Below, piece by piece: positions 47,022 to 55,156 of a stretch of DNA of 64,000 nt. Source of the DNA: Anaerosporobacter faecicola. GTDB lineage: Bacteria > Bacillota > Clostridia > Lachnospirales > Lachnospiraceae. The number at the start of each line of letters is the position of its first letter. The first letter of the stretch is position 1. The position numbers were made by a program, and so were the translations under genes. The stretch lies in the NCBI RefSeq assembly GCF_012070565.1, contig NZ_JAAQRO010000040.1, positions 102,460 to 166,459 on the forward strand, written 5' to 3'. The notes under the pieces were generated by a model. That model made no database searches and was not told where the DNA came from. It saw nothing but the letters and a program-made list of their open reading frames with translations.

Positions 47022-48338
47022 ATGAATAAAAATAACTTAAAAACAATTGGTATTGCCCTTGGTGTGGTCGTTGTAGGAATCGGTGGTCTGGTAATCGGTA
47101 TGAATCTTGATCGGAATGAGCAAGGAAGAAGAATGGAACAGGTTCCATATGAGATGGTTGAAGAAGAGAATACAAAAGAAGAGGACGCCGTATCTACTAC
47201 CACGAAGGAGAAAGAAGAGGACACAGCTTTAGCAGAAAAGACAACGGACGCTACGATACAGGAAAATGAGTATGAGGACGAAATTCTCTTTAATGGAAAT
47301 AAAGTCGATGTTACAACTTCTGGAGATGTAGGGGAAGAGGATTTAGAAATTAATTTGAAAACTGCCGTAATCATAGGGTTAACCCATGTAAGAAGTCAAT
47401 ATGGATCCATGGATCAATGTGCAGTTACAATAAGTAAAGTCACTACCAGTGGTACAGGTTCCTCTAATGTAGCTTGGAATGAAGTGATTGAAGTGGATGA
47501 GGCAAAACGTTATGAAATGAAGGTTAATGCACAAACAGGGGAAGTAACAGATGTTGTTGTATATAGCAAAGACGGAGAGAATGCGGAATGGTTATTAGCA
47601 GAAGCAGACGCAGATCATGAGCTTCATAAGATTGAAAAAATGGATTTGGAAGCATTTACAGATATCGATGTGGATATTACTTATAATGCAGATGTGGAAG
47701 TGATTACGGGAGATTCATATGGCGTGATCATTCAATATTATGGAGACGATTATAAGATCGAATACGAGATTGAGAAAGATACAATGAAGATTCGGGATTC
47801 TCTTGCAAGATACAACATTGATAATATGAATCAAGTGTCACGTAACAGTGTAACAATCATTGTACCAAAGAAGAGCACCTTTGATTCAGTTACGTTGCAT
47901 GCGGTATCAGGAGACATTGCCTTACAGGACGCAACGGTATCAAAATTGGATACCTTAACCTATAGTGGTGATACAACGGTTCAAAATGTTGTACTCAGCG
48001 AAGGAAAATGCGAGGCATATTCTGGTGACATTAACGTGAAAAATGTGAATAGCAAGGGAATGACCTTGAAGACATTAAGTGGAGATATTGAAGTAAATGG
48101 TAGCTTAACAGGAAAGACCAGTTGTGAAGTGGCCTCTGGAGATATCCAGATTACTTGTAAAGGTAAAGAAAAAGAGTATTCCTATGATTTGAATACCTCC
48201 GTAGGAGAAATTGTAGTAGATGAAAAAGAAATTGATTGTGAGATTGCAAATAATTGCTCGTATTCTAAGACGAATAAGACAAAGAATAAAATTCGTGCAA
48301 CAAGTGCATCAGGAGATATTGAAATAGCATTCGAGTAA
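47022..48338 (+). CDS. Membrane-anchored protein with PepSY-like and DUF4097-like beta-helix domains
   Basis: A single membrane segment (about residues 8-27) is followed by an acidic linker (residues about 45-90). A PepSY-like domain (about 112-185) ends in YEMKVNAQTGEVTDVVVYS. The C-terminal half has repeated strands such as LHAVSGDIALQDATVSK, TYSGDTTVQNV, AYSGDINVKNV, KTLSGDIEVNG and VASGDIQITC. This S-G-D-I repeat is the hallmark of DUF4097-type right-handed beta helices. The protein should sit outside the membrane. DUF4097 genes often follow envelope-stress two-component systems, as here. Its function is unknown. Confidence 0.8.
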   Translation: MNKNNLKTIGIALGVVVVGIGGLVIGMNLDRNEQGRRMEQVPYEMVEEENTKEEDAVSTTTKEKEEDTALAEKTTDATIQENEYEDEILFNGNKVDVTTSGDVGEEDLEINLKTAVIIGLTHVRSQYGSMDQCAVTISKVTTSGTGSSNVAWNEVIEVDEAKRYEMKVNAQTGEVTDVVVYSKDGENAEWLLAEADADHELHKIEKMDLEAFTDIDVDITYNADVEVITGDSYGVIIQYYGDDYKIEYEIEKDTMKIRDSLARYNIDNMNQVSRNSVTIIVPKKSTFDSVTLHAVSGDIALQDATVSKLDTLTYSGDTTVQNVVLSEGKCEAYSGDINVKNVNSKGMTLKTLSGDIEVNGSLTGKTSCEVASGDIQITCKGKEKEYSYDLNTSVGEIVVDEKEIDCEIANNCSYSKTNKTKNKIRATSASGDIEIAFE

Positions 48339-48493
48339 TCACGTATAAGGAAAGGTTGAATAAAAGGATATCAAATTCCCGAAGTATGGGGATTGGATAT
48401 GATAAAAGATATAAGACAATAGAGAAGAAATAGATGAGAAGAAATGGAAGAGAAGTAAAAAGAGAAGAAAAAAATAGAGAGGGAGTTTTACAT

Positions 48494-49798
48494 ATGAGAG
48501 GAAACAAGAAACGGATTATGATTCTAGTGATTGCCATATGCCTTGTAATTGGTGGTGTAACGGGAGGCGTCTTGTACTGGAAGCAAAGTTCGGAAAATGG
48601 GGACGGCAATACTAAAAAAGGGTTCCCTTGGAATGGCTGTTATCGGATCATTCGGGAAGATGGTTCCGATCTTCAATTGAGTTTTGATAAGGAGAAGAAG
48701 GAAATAAAGGCAAGTTCCATGGCTGGTGGTTATGCCAATGATATTATTAACAGTTGGGTATATGATGGGGAGAAGATCGGCATCAAAATTATTAGAAAAT
48801 CGTACAATGAGATACTTGAATTAAAAGAAGATACAGACACTACCTTAGCAGGAACTTCCTTATATATGGACGAGGAATCCCCTGTTGTATTCGAGAAATA
48901 CCGAGACGAGCCAAAGGATGATGAGCAGAATAACCAGGATACGAAACGTAATGTTTTTGAACAGTTAACCATTATCAATCAAAATACAGATTTCGGACCA
49001 GATGGTTTAGATTACGAATATACGTATGATATCAATCAAAAGGAAAAATATAAAGATTTTATTCGTAAATACAATCTTGATGCAATCACAGAAGGAAAGA
49101 AAGACTTGGAGTTAATGAAAGCATTAATGAATTGGTTATGTGATACCTGTACACATGGTTCAAGCTCTTGTTATGATTCTGATTCCATAGCTGAGATCGT
49201 AGAGTATGGGAAAGAAAACCATTTGAATTGTCGATACTTATCCACGGTTTTGTCAGAAGTTATGCGTATGTATGGAATAAAAGCCAAGGTAATCTGGTGT
49301 TATCCAAAGGATGATTATTTTGATGATTGTCATGTAGTGGTTCAAGCGTATTCCGAAGAGCGGAAACAGTGGATCATGCTCGACCCAACCTATCGTTTGG
49401 TATTACAGAAAAAAGATGGTACCTATATGGATGTCCGACAATTGCGAGAGTGGATTGTGGATAATGGAGATGAGATTACAACGATGACACCAGACAATCC
49501 GAATTATCTTATTGCAAATGAAGATGCAGGATATACAGGGGAGAAAGGCAGTACATTCAATTTAGTGGATTATGCTTCTTATATGGCGAAAAATCTTTGT
49601 CGTATGGAATGTATCAGTAAGAACACAACAACGGGAAGTAAATGTTTTCAAAATAATTATACAATTGAGTTAATTTCAAACCAGTATAATAAACCTGGAA
49701 TATCCACTTTTAATCGTTCAGAGCAAGAAAGATATAATGTGCTAGAAAAACATGTATATACAACAGATATTGATCATTTTTTTGAGTTACCAGAGTAA
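48494..49798 (+). CDS. Membrane-anchored transglutaminase-like protein
   Basis: The start at 48494 has GGGAG 8 nt upstream, giving 434 residues. A membrane segment (about residues 9-28) anchors an extracytoplasmic domain. A transglutaminase-like cysteine-protease fold is indicated by Cys246 in HLNCRYLSTVLSEVMR, His280 in DDCHVVVQAY and Asp297 in MLDPTYR, giving a complete Cys-His-Asp triad. The ~100 residues before it may be a small beta domain. It could cross-link, cleave or acyl-transfer wall-associated proteins; the substrate is unknown. It is the last gene of the two-component/DUF4097 run. Confidence 0.78.
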   Translation: MRGNKKRIMILVIAICLVIGGVTGGVLYWKQSSENGDGNTKKGFPWNGCYRIIREDGSDLQLSFDKEKKEIKASSMAGGYANDIINSWVYDGEKIGIKIIRKSYNEILELKEDTDTTLAGTSLYMDEESPVVFEKYRDEPKDDEQNNQDTKRNVFEQLTIINQNTDFGPDGLDYEYTYDINQKEKYKDFIRKYNLDAITEGKKDLELMKALMNWLCDTCTHGSSSCYDSDSIAEIVEYGKENHLNCRYLSTVLSEVMRMYGIKAKVIWCYPKDDYFDDCHVVVQAYSEERKQWIMLDPTYRLVLQKKDGTYMDVRQLREWIVDNGDEITTMTPDNPNYLIANEDAGYTGEKGSTFNLVDYASYMAKNLCRMECISKNTTTGSKCFQNNYTIELISNQYNKPGISTFNRSEQERYNVLEKHVYTTDIDHFFELPE

Positions 49799-49820
49799 GG
49801 AATAATTAAACTAATTTTTT

Positions 49821-49880
49821 GAGGCATTTGTCAAGCAAAACAGATTAGATTAACCTGTTAGGCATTGACAAATGCCTTCT
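49821..49880 (+). terminator. Intrinsic terminator after the transglutaminase-like gene
   Basis: GAGGCATTTGTCAA pairs with TTGACAAATGCCTT, and an inner AACAG/CTGTT helix lies in the loop. The T run is weak (TTCTGTATT). Confidence 0.7.
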
Positions 49881-49900
49881 GTATTCCGTAGGAAAAAAGG

Positions 49901-49929
49901 TTGCGGAAGTTGTAAAAAAAAGCTATACT
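49901..49929 (+). promoter_or_regulatory. Promoter of topB
   Basis: TTGCGG (49901-49906), a 17-bp spacer and TATACT (49924-49929) lie about 60 nt before the start codon. Confidence 0.65.
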
Positions 49930-49989
49930 ATATCTTATGAATTATGTTCTGTCTGAGGCAGAGGAATCATAAGAAAGTTGGAAATATAC

Positions 49990-52053
49990 ATGTCTAAAAG
50001 TTTATATATCTCTGAAAAACCAAGCGTTGCACAAGAGTTTGCAAAAGCACTAAAGTACAACTTTAAGAAACGTGATGGATATATAGAAGCAGAGGAAGCA
50101 ATTGTAACTTGGTGCGTTGGTCATCTGGTAACGATGAGCTACCCTGATGTCTATGATGAAAGTCTAAAGAAATGGTCCTTGACGACACTTCCATTTCTAC
50201 CAAAGGAATTCTTATACGAAGTCATTCCAGATGTAAGTAAACAATTTAATACAGTAAAAGCACTACTGAATCGTGAAGATGTTACCATTATCTATGTCTG
50301 TACGGACTCTGGACGTGAGGGAGAGTATATCTATCGATTAGTGGATCAGATGGCGGGAGTCCCTTCTACAAAGGATAAGAGAAGGGTGTGGATTGATTCA
50401 CAGACGGAGGAGGAAATCCTACGTGGAATCAGAGAAGCAAAGCCAATCTCTGCATATGACAATATTGCAGATTCGGCGTATCTGCGCGCAAAAGAAGATT
50501 ACCTGATGGGAATAAATTTTTCCCGTGTTCTTACTCTAAAGTATGGGCAGGCAGTAACGAATTATCTCCAGAGCAAATGGACGTCCATATCCGTGGGTCG
50601 TGTTATGACGTGTGTTCTTGGTATGGTCGTGAAACGAGAACGTGAGATCCGTGCCTTTGTGAAGACACCATTTTATCGTGTAATCGGCGGAATGAATACC
50701 TTTGGAAAAGAATTCGACGGAGAGTGGAAAGCAATTGAAGGGTCGAAGTACTATAACTCCCCTCTTCTATACAAAGAAAATGGTTTTAAAGCAAGGGAAA
50801 GTGCAGAAAATCTGATCCAGGAATTATCAACGGATTTTGATAACCAAGGAATCATAGAGAAGATTGAGAAGAAGAAGGAAAATAAGAATGCTCCGTTGCT
50901 TTTCAACTTGGCTGAATTACAGAATGAATGTTCCAAATTATTCAAGATCAGTCCAGATGAAACCCTTAAGATTGTACAGGAATTATATGAAAAAAAATTA
51001 GTTACTTATCCAAGAACAGATGCCAGAGTACTATCGACGGCAGTGGCAAAGGAGATTCATAAGAATATTGGTGGATTGCGAAATTATGCGCATGTGAAAG
51101 AGTTTGCTAGCGAGATTTTAGAGACAGGAAGCTATAAGAATATAGCAAAGACCAGATATGTCAATGATAAACAGATCACAGACCATTATGCAATCATTCC
51201 TACGGGGCAAGGCCTTGCTGCTTTGAATGCTGTACCACCGACTGCAAAGAAAGTTTATGAAACCATAGCCAGAAGATTCTTAAGTATCTTCTATCCGGCA
51301 GCAGTGTATCAGAAAATCAGCCTAGTAGTGAAAGTGAAAGAGGAGCATTTTTTCTCGAATTTTAAGATTCTCGAACAACCAGGATATCTCAAAGTAACAA
51401 ATCTATCCTTCCTTACGAAGAAGACACCAGTTCCTGGAGCCACACAGGAAACAACGGATGCCACAGGAAACAAGCCATCTACAGGGGCAGGGGAAGAGAA
51501 TGGGGATAACCAAGAAGATGTTTTTGATGCAGAATTTATCAATAACATGAAAACCTTGAAAAAAGGAATGGCAATCACCGTTACTGGTTTTAGTGTAAAA
51601 GAAGGAGAAACGTCACCACCGAAACGATACAACTCCGGTTCCATGATCTTAGCAATGGAAAATGCAGGACAGTTGATCGAGGACGAAGAATTGCGTTCCC
51701 AGATCAAAGGTAGTGGAATTGGAACGAGTGCAACACGAGCGGAAATCTTGAATAAGCTGATTAAGATCACATATCTAAATCTGAATAAGAAAACACAGAT
51801 CGTTACACCAACACTTTTGGGAGAGATGATCTATGATGTAGTAAATGCATCCATACGTTCCCTATTGAATCCAGAGCTTACCGCAAGCTGGGAAAAGGGG
51901 CTAACGTATGTAGCCAATGGAGAAATCACAAGTGAAGAATATATGGTGAAGTTAGAAAGTTTTGTTGCAAGAATGACCAATGGTGTGAAAGGACTGAATA
52001 ATCAGTTTGCATTACGGCAGTATTTTGATATGGCAGCGAAGAATTATAAATAA
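49990..52053 (+). CDS. topB: Type IA DNA topoisomerase (topoisomerase III, TopB-like)
   Basis: The enzyme relaxes and decatenates DNA by single-strand passage. The N-terminal TOPRIM domain has SEKPSVAQEFA and the acidic motif VCTDSGREGEYIYR. The catalytic tyrosine is Y340 in TYPRTDAR. A GSGIGTSATRAEIL segment is also conserved. A Thr/Gly-rich insertion (about residues 477-505) interrupts the core. No zinc-finger tail is present, as in TopB. I start at 49990 (687 residues; the upstream TTG is less likely), although the ribosome site is weak. A large fold-back element follows 6 bp after the stop. Confidence 0.93.
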   Translation: MSKSLYISEKPSVAQEFAKALKYNFKKRDGYIEAEEAIVTWCVGHLVTMSYPDVYDESLKKWSLTTLPFLPKEFLYEVIPDVSKQFNTVKALLNREDVTIIYVCTDSGREGEYIYRLVDQMAGVPSTKDKRRVWIDSQTEEEILRGIREAKPISAYDNIADSAYLRAKEDYLMGINFSRVLTLKYGQAVTNYLQSKWTSISVGRVMTCVLGMVVKREREIRAFVKTPFYRVIGGMNTFGKEFDGEWKAIEGSKYYNSPLLYKENGFKARESAENLIQELSTDFDNQGIIEKIEKKKENKNAPLLFNLAELQNECSKLFKISPDETLKIVQELYEKKLVTYPRTDARVLSTAVAKEIHKNIGGLRNYAHVKEFASEILETGSYKNIAKTRYVNDKQITDHYAIIPTGQGLAALNAVPPTAKKVYETIARRFLSIFYPAAVYQKISLVVKVKEEHFFSNFKILEQPGYLKVTNLSFLTKKTPVPGATQETTDATGNKPSTGAGEENGDNQEDVFDAEFINNMKTLKKGMAITVTGFSVKEGETSPPKRYNSGSMILAMENAGQLIEDEELRSQIKGSGIGTSATRAEILNKLIKITYLNLNKKTQIVTPTLLGEMIYDVVNASIRSLLNPELTASWEKGLTYVANGEITSEEYMVKLESFVARMTNGVKGLNNQFALRQYFDMAAKNYK

Positions 52054-52058
52054 TTTTG

Positions 52059-52393
52059 TCGAAGTACGAAACTACGCGAAGTTTGAGTAAAGGTTTGGGT
52101 TTCAAAAGCCCTTATATAATTTGAGAACCGTCAATCTGCACAATTTAAGTTTGTCTAATATGTAATACAAGACATAGTTCATTCCGGGCACGCTCTCGCC
52201 CCGCTGAAGTTCGTAGTGGTACATAAGGCTCTAAACTACAGAGCCAAAGTACCAACGACTTCATACAGTTGCTCATCAAACTATGTCCCACATTACATGT
52301 GATAAGTTAATGTTTGTGCAAATTGACGTAAGAAAGTTTTACTAAGGGCTTTAACACCCGAACCCGAACCAATAGAGTAGTTTGGAACTTCGA
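52059..52393. repeat. 335-bp fold-back (long inverted repeat) element
   Basis: The whole spacer between topB and the next gene is one nested imperfect palindrome. Pairs from outside in are: TCGAAGTACGAAACTAC with GTAGTTTGGAACTTCGA; GGTTTGGGTTTCAAAAGCCC with its partner around TAAGGGCTTTAACACCCGAA; GTCAATCTGCACAA with TTGTGCAAATTGAC; ATGTAAT-ACAA-GACATAGTT with AACTATGTC-CCAC-ATTACAT; GAAGTTCGTAGTGGTAC with GTACCAACGACTTC; and GGCTCT with AGAGCC at the 7-nt tip. No ORF is present. It could be a non-autonomous transposable element or a structured RNA. Confidence 0.8.
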
Positions 52394-52418
52394 TTTTAGG
52401 AAAGGGAAGGTAAGTAAG

Positions 52419-53084
52419 ATGGAAGAATTAAGAATTGATCATTTATATGATTTAGAACAAACAATAGCAGGAAAAGTATTTGAAGGGTGTGTGTATCCTT
52501 GGGAAGTACTTCCGAAGATCAGTGCATTTATCCTAGAACTTGGTGCTACTTTATCGAAGGAGGAGTATGACCAAGTTGGTGAGAATGTCTGGATTGCGAA
52601 GTCTGCAAAAGTAGCGAAAACAGCATTTATTAATGGACCTGCGATTATCGGCAAAGAGGCGGAAGTTCGTCATTGTGCATTCATTCGTGGAAATGCCATT
52701 GTTGGAGAAGGCGCTGTTGTTGGTAATTCGACAGAACTTAAGAATGTAATCCTATTCAATAAAGTGCAAGTTCCTCACTATAACTATGTCGGAGATTCCA
52801 TCTTAGGGTATCGTTCCCATATGGGTGCTGGTTCCATTACTTCGAATGTGAAATCCGATAAGACGTTGGTTGAGATTTCTATTCGTGGAGAACGCATGAA
52901 GACGAATCTGAAAAAGATGGGTGCGATGTTAGGAGATCACGTGGAAGTTGGTTGCAATAGTGTCCTTAACCCAGGTACAATTATTGGTAGAAACTCCAAT
53001 ATCTATCCATTGTCTATGGTAAGAGGATATGTGGAAGCGGGATCCATCTACAAAAAAGCGGGAGAAATCGTGTCAAAAAGTTAA
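52419..53084 (+). CDS. Left-handed beta-helix (hexapeptide-repeat) transferase-like protein
   Basis: An alpha-helical N terminus of about 55 residues precedes a left-handed beta helix built of [LIV]-G-x4 hexapeptides, such as NVWIAKSAKVAKTAFINGPAI, NAIVGEGAVVGN and GCNSVLNPGTIIGRNSNIYP. The central HMGAGSITSNVKSD loop resembles the acetyl-CoA/sugar-binding region of GlmU-type acyltransferases. The uridylyltransferase half of GlmU is absent. An acyl- or acetyltransferase role on a nucleotide sugar is therefore plausible but unproven. An AAAGGGAAGG box lies about 9 nt before the ATG. Confidence 0.8.
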   Translation: MEELRIDHLYDLEQTIAGKVFEGCVYPWEVLPKISAFILELGATLSKEEYDQVGENVWIAKSAKVAKTAFINGPAIIGKEAEVRHCAFIRGNAIVGEGAVVGNSTELKNVILFNKVQVPHYNYVGDSILGYRSHMGAGSITSNVKSDKTLVEISIRGERMKTNLKKMGAMLGDHVEVGCNSVLNPGTIIGRNSNIYPLSMVRGYVEAGSIYKKAGEIVSKS

Positions 53085-53313
53085 CAAATAAAAGCAAAGT
53101 TTATGTCAAAACAAATTAAAATTTAAGAAACTTTATCAAAAACTATGGACGAATTGGTTTTTTTGTGAGAAAATGTTATCAGGTGCGATGTTTTGCGACA
53201 GCTGTGCCAAATTACGGCTGTGACTTTTTTATCAAAGTCGAACGAAACATGCGCAATGAACATAGCCATATAGGTATTAGTATTCTAAAATGGATATTGA
53301 AAGGAGTTTCAAC

Positions 53314-54006
53314 ATGATTTATTCACATGAAGTAGAAAAAATGTGTCCAGTAGCACAAGGCGTTAACCACGGTGCTGCTCCAATCCCAGAAGAAGCAAAA
53401 TGGGTAAAAGCAAAAGAAATCTCTGATATTTCTGGTTTAACTCACGGTATCGGTTGGTGTGCACCACAACAAGGTACTTGTAAATTAACTCTTAACGTTA
53501 AAGAAGGTATCATCCAAGAAGCATTAGTAGAAACAATCGGATGTTCCGGTATGACTCATTCAGCAGCTATGGCTTCTGAAATCTTACCAGGAAGAACGAT
53601 TCTTGAAGCATTAAACACAGACTTAGTTTGTGATGCAATTAATACAGCAATGAGAGAATTATTCTTACAAATCGTTTACGGAAGAACTCAAAGTGCGTTC
53701 TCTGAAGACGGACTTCCAATTGGAGCAGGTCTTGAAGATTTAGGAAAAGGCTTACGTTCCATGGTTGGTACAATGTACGGAACTCTTGCAAAAGGACCTC
53801 GTTACCTTGAAATGACAGAAGGATACGTAACTGGAATCGCTTTAGATGACGAAGACCAAATCATTGGTTACCAATTCATCAACTTCGGTAAGATGATGGA
53901 CTTCATCAAAGCTGGAGATGACGCTAACACAGCATTTGAAAAAGCTAAAGGTCAATACGGTAGAGTAGCTGATGCTGTTAAGATTATCGATCCAAGAAAC
54001 GAATAA
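53314..54006 (+). CDS. NifU-like iron-sulfur cluster assembly scaffold-type protein (partner of GGGtGRT protein)
   Basis: The 230-residue protein has a NifU-N/IscU-like core: GWCAPQQGTCKLTLNVKEG, VETIGCSGMTHSAAMASEIL and a later Y-G-R-T region. Cysteines in GWCAPQQGTC and IGCSGMT could ligate a cluster. I start at 53314 with AAAGGAG 7 nt upstream. Codon choice (AAC, TTC, TAC, ATC, CAA, GAA) is strongly biased compared with neighbours, as in highly expressed genes. It is 18 bp before the GGGtGRT gene and always-together pairing in this family is my recollection. A cluster-assembly role is inferred from the fold only. Confidence 0.8.
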   Translation: MIYSHEVEKMCPVAQGVNHGAAPIPEEAKWVKAKEISDISGLTHGIGWCAPQQGTCKLTLNVKEGIIQEALVETIGCSGMTHSAAMASEILPGRTILEALNTDLVCDAINTAMRELFLQIVYGRTQSAFSEDGLPIGAGLEDLGKGLRSMVGTMYGTLAKGPRYLEMTEGYVTGIALDDEDQIIGYQFINFGKMMDFIKAGDDANTAFEKAKGQYGRVADAVKIIDPRNE

Positions 54007-54024
54007 TAGAGGAGGTAACTAGAA

Positions 54025-55035
54025 ATGGCTTTATTTGAATCATATGAAAGAAGAATAGATAAAATCAATGCAGTACTTAATTCATACGGTATTGCATCAA
54101 TCGAAGAAGCAGAAAAGATTACTAAAGATGCTGGTCTTGATGTATACAACCAAATCAAAGGTATTCAACCAATCTGTTTCGAAAACGCTTGTTGGGCTTA
54201 CACAGTAGGTGCTGCAATCGCTATTAAAAAAGGATGTAAAAGAGCTGCTGATGCTGCTGCAGCAATCGGTGAAGGTCTTCAAGCATTCTGTATTCCTGGA
54301 TCAGTTGCTGATCAACGTAAAGTTGGTTTAGGACATGGTAACTTAGGAAAGATGCTTCTTGAAGAAGAAACAGAATGTTTCGCATTCTTAGCTGGTCACG
54401 AATCATTTGCAGCTGCTGAAGGTGCAATTGGTATCGCAGAAAAAGCGAACAAAGTTCGTAAAAAACCTTTAAGAGTTATCTTAAACGGTCTTGGAAAAGA
54501 TGCTGCTCAAATCATCGCAAGAATCAATGGATTCACTTACATTGAAACTGAGATGGATTACTACAAAGGCGAAGTGAAAGAAGTTTTCAGAAAAGCTTAC
54601 TCAACTGGTCTTAGAGCAAAAGTTAACTGCTACGGTGCTAACGATGTAACAGAAGGTGTTGCAATCATGCACAAAGAAGGCGTTGACGTATCTATCACAG
54701 GTAACTCAACTAACCCAACTAGATTCCAACATCCAGTTGCTGGTACTTACAAAAAAGAATGTATCGAACAAGGTAAGAAATACTTCTCAGTAGCATCAGG
54801 CGGTGGTACTGGTAGAACTCTTCACCCAGATAACATGGCTGCTGGTCCAGCTTCTTATGGTATGACTGATACTATGGGACGTATGCACTCAGATGCTCAA
54901 TTCGCTGGTTCTTCTTCCGTTCCTGCTCACGTTGAGATGATGGGTCTGATCGGTGCTGGTAACAACCCAATGGTTGGTATGACAGTTGCTGTTGCTGTTT
55001 CTATCCAGGAAGCTGCTGAGAACGGTAAGTTCTAA
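54025..55035 (+). CDS. GGGtGRT protein (conserved, function unknown)
   Basis: The 336-residue protein contains the naming motif SGGGTGRTLHPDN (about residues 254-266). It also has glycine-rich stretches GAAIAIKKGCKRAADAAAAIGEG and GLIGAGNNPMVGMTVAVAVSI, and a GLGHGNLGKML segment. No transmembrane segment or signal is present. The same biased codon usage as the upstream scaffold-like gene points to abundant expression. AGGAGG stands before the ATG, and the genes are 18 bp apart. The family is annotated by its motif only; the reaction is unknown. A mobile island starts just downstream. Confidence 0.85.
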   Translation: MALFESYERRIDKINAVLNSYGIASIEEAEKITKDAGLDVYNQIKGIQPICFENACWAYTVGAAIAIKKGCKRAADAAAAIGEGLQAFCIPGSVADQRKVGLGHGNLGKMLLEEETECFAFLAGHESFAAAEGAIGIAEKANKVRKKPLRVILNGLGKDAAQIIARINGFTYIETEMDYYKGEVKEVFRKAYSTGLRAKVNCYGANDVTEGVAIMHKEGVDVSITGNSTNPTRFQHPVAGTYKKECIEQGKKYFSVASGGGTGRTLHPDNMAAGPASYGMTDTMGRMHSDAQFAGSSSVPAHVEMMGLIGAGNNPMVGMTVAVAVSIQEAAENGKF

Positions 55036-55089
55036 GGATTTTATCGAATTTGATATAAAATAATTTATCATAAAAAAAGTTAAAAAATA

Positions 55090-55154
55090 ATGGTTTGTCA
55101 CCCTTTTGTCACCCTAATTATTAAGTGGGTGACAAGTAATAGGTGACAAACCAT
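55090..55154. repeat. Nested inverted repeat at the island edge (terminator or integrase site)
   Basis: Outer arms ATGGTTTGTCACC and GGTGACAAACCAT (13 bp, perfect) enclose inner arms TTGTCACCC and GGGTGACAA around a 12-bp AT-rich spacer. The word TGTCACC or its complement occurs four times. It lies between the GGGtGRT gene and the integrase stop. It may be the shared terminator (TTTTT follows), the recombinase binding site, or both. No second copy is seen in the window. Confidence 0.6.
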
Positions 55155-55156
55155 TT

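Noticed and set aside
53198..53230. ACAGC/GCTGT hairpin followed by CTTTTTT before the GGGtGRT pair
   Set aside because: The stem is only 5 bp; it may be a weak terminator or leader structure but the evidence is not sufficient.
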